From JBBQUP01 sp038212305 (GTDB taxonomy: Bacteria; Bacteroidota; Bacteroidia; Bacteroidales; Marinilabiliaceae): a stretch of DNA of 6,548 nucleotides. Location of the stretch: assembly GCA_038212305.1 (NCBI GenBank), contig JBBQUP010000137.1, positions 1-6,548 on the forward strand, written 5' to 3'. A program made the translations under genes and the position numbers. Under the pieces are notes generated by a model, which did no database searches, was not told the DNA's origin, and was given only the letters and a program-made list of their open reading frames with translations. This document shows positions 5,277 through 6,548 of this stretch, piece after piece; within the stretch, counting starts at the first letter, position 1; each line of letters begins with the position of its first letter.

Positions 5277-6548
5277 TTATGCAACTCCCTGTTTATATAA
5301 ATGCTGTTGGAACTCTATAAATAGTTTGCTAATGTTTGCTACGTCGCCCAAGATTTCTTTAGCATCTTCCAACGATTGATATTTATTTGTCAGCAAGATT
5401 GGTAACTTCTCTTGGTCAAGTTCATCAACACCGGTTTCAACGTATTTGCTCAACACAAATTCGATAAACTCTTTTTGCTTGTTGTTAAGCAATGCGAAGA
5501 TTGTAGCTTGTGCTGCTGCAACCCTAGCCTCCCTTGTCATAGGTTTAATATCGCTATTAAACACATATTCTAACACATCAAACAAGTCGCTCTTTTCTGC
5601 GTCAATTAGTTTTTGAAGTATAGTCAACTCCTCTTTTCCAAAACCTGCTTCGTCGAGTTTTGCTAATAGCGTTCGTCTGGTAAGTGGGTTGCTCCATAGT
5701 AACCGCAGCTCCTCTTCGCTTTTGAAAAGGTGGGGTAATTCGCCAAACAGGTTATTCAAGAACTCTTCTGCTGTAATTGGTCGCCCGTCTGCACTCCAAA
5801 ACGAAGTGGAAACCATCGATTGTATTTCGCGTTCTTTTCCGTCGCGCAGCTTTATCTTAATCTTTTTTCGCTTGTTGCATATGCAAGGGCTTTCACCGCA
5901 TACATAACAAGGTGTGGGAGGCTCATTAGCGCAAATACAAGGTTGTTTACCACATACTGAACAAGGTTGTGGTGGTTTTCTTTCGCAAACACAAGGTATT
6001 TGTCCGCAAGTGGGGCACGGGTCTTCTTCTTGTGGTTCTCCATCCCATTCGGGGTCGGCAAAGTGATGGTAAGCATCCACAAAATCATAGATGGTAAAAA
6101 ATTCTTTGCCATCAAACAAGCGTGTGCCTCGTCCCACAATTTGCTTAAACTCTATCATTGAGTTTACAGGGCGCATCAATACGATGTTGCGAATGTTTCG
6201 TGCATCAACTCCCGTTGAGAGTTTTTGTGATGTAGTTAAAATTGTCGGGATTGTTTTTTCGTTGTCCTGAAACTCCCTTAAAAACTGTTCGCCTATTTCG
6301 CCATCGTTGGCCGTAACCCGAACACAATAGTTGGGGTCGGTGCTCTTCTTGTATTGGTTTACTAAATCTCTTACCAATGCAGCGTGTGGCTGATTGGCAC
6401 AAAAAATAATTGCCTTTTCTTTTTGGTTGGCTTCGTCTAAATAGATATTTACCCGCTTTGCTTCTCGTGCAACAATTTCAATAGTGCGGTTAAAATCTTT
6501 CTCTTCATAGTTTTTGCCCTCTTCAATTTCGCCTTCTATTATTTGGTC
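5277..6548 (-). CDS. hsdR: Type I restriction enzyme R subunit, C-terminal part (runs off the right edge)
   Basis: The frame is open from base 6548 to the TAA at 5279-5277, giving 423 residues of a protein that normally has 800-1100. The start must lie outside the window. Within the fragment, AIIFCANQPHAALVRDL (46-62) begins the second RecA-like helicase lobe, TTSQKLSTGVDAR (105-117) is motif V, and FKQIVGRGTRLFDG (134-147) is the arginine-finger motif VI. A cysteine-rich insert follows (178-224). The rest (about 225-420) resembles the EcoEI-type R C-terminal region that holds the subunit in the HsdR-HsdM-HsdS complex. The protein translocates DNA with ATP and cuts unmethylated foreign DNA in the cytoplasm. 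The nuclease domain is upstream of the window and cannot be checked. No hsdM or hsdS follows within the window, so they must be upstream or absent. Confidence 0.93.
   Translation of the reverse strand, partial: DQIIEGEIEEGKNYEEKDFNRTIEIVAREAKRVNIYLDEANQKEKAIIFCANQPHAALVRDLVNQYKKSTDPNYCVRVTANDGEIGEQFLREFQDNEKTIPTILTTSQKLSTGVDARNIRNIVLMRPVNSMIEFKQIVGRGTRLFDGKEFFTIYDFVDAYHHFADPEWDGEPQEEDPCPTCGQIPCVCERKPPQPCSVCGKQPCICANEPPTPCYVCGESPCICNKRKKIKIKLRDGKEREIQSMVSTSFWSADGRPITAEEFLNNLFGELPHLFKSEEELRLLWSNPLTRRTLLAKLDEAGFGKEELTILQKLIDAEKSDLFDVLEYVFNSDIKPMTREARVAAAQATIFALLNNKQKEFIEFVLSKYVETGVDELDQEKLPILLTNKYQSLEDAKEILGDVANISKLFIEFQQHLYKQGVA
5877..6017 (-). repeat. Three tandem 18-residue cysteine repeats inside HsdR
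   Basis: The segments CPTCGQIPCVC, CSVCGKQPCIC and CYVCGESPCIC follow each other at exactly 18-residue (54-bp) steps, joined by proline-rich linkers (RKPPQP, NEPPTP). Each has four cysteines as CxxCGxxPCxC, giving twelve in all, and looks able to bind one zinc ion. The array sits between the helicase and C-terminal regions. Confidence 0.9.

Noticed and set aside
5075..5284. Minus-strand frame of 69 codons next to hsdR
   Set aside because: It needs a TTG start overlapping the hsdR stop, shows no family resemblance, and its end lies inside direct repeat B.

Overview
The window looks like a chromosomal segment of a Bacteroidota bacterium, probably of the Bacteroidales or a close relative. The evidence is a secreted protein with a type IX secretion (T9SS) C-terminal sorting domain, a TAnnTTTG-type -7 promoter element, A-rich leaders without Shine-Dalgarno sequences, and the protein families present. 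I cannot place it below that level.

Left part (1-3821): a tight minus-strand cluster of four genes reads from right to left. It encodes a YqhD/BDH-type iron-containing alcohol dehydrogenase, a maltose/galactoside-type hexapeptide O-acetyltransferase, a secreted cyclophilin-like protein with a T9SS sorting domain, and the N-terminal part of an exported alpha/beta hydrolase that runs off the left edge. Gaps are 24 bp, about -4 to +5 bp, and 18 bp, so this is almost certainly one operon. An AraC-family regulator is transcribed divergently, and the 184-bp shared control region carries three direct copies of ATTACGG. The arrangement resembles E. coli yqhC-yqhD, where an AraC-type activator controls an aldehyde reductase, so an aldehyde/electrophile response is a reasonable but unproven guess.

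Middle part (3822-5276): an AT-rich gene for a six-helix DUF998 membrane protein sits alone between two long non-coding stretches (314 and 553 bp). These carry a pair of directly repeated, hairpin-rich units. Cores at 3997-4120 and 4981-5104 share a 33-bp perfect block, and each is preceded by a more diverged TTTTGC-type hairpin. Ends of the CCTAA/TTAGG type surround the gene as inverted repeats. On the minus strand, the strand of the genes, each gene (hsdR, DUF998) is followed by one such unit. That layout resembles an integron-type gene cassette array, or a repeat-bounded mobile cassette, although the units are longer than ordinary attC sites and no integrase is visible. This is the least explained part of the window.

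Right part (5277-6548): the C-terminal 423 residues of a type I restriction enzyme R subunit (HsdR) on the minus strand, with the second helicase lobe and an EcoEI-like C-terminal region. Between them lies an unusual array of three 18-residue cysteine repeats. The rest of the R-M system would lie beyond the right edge.
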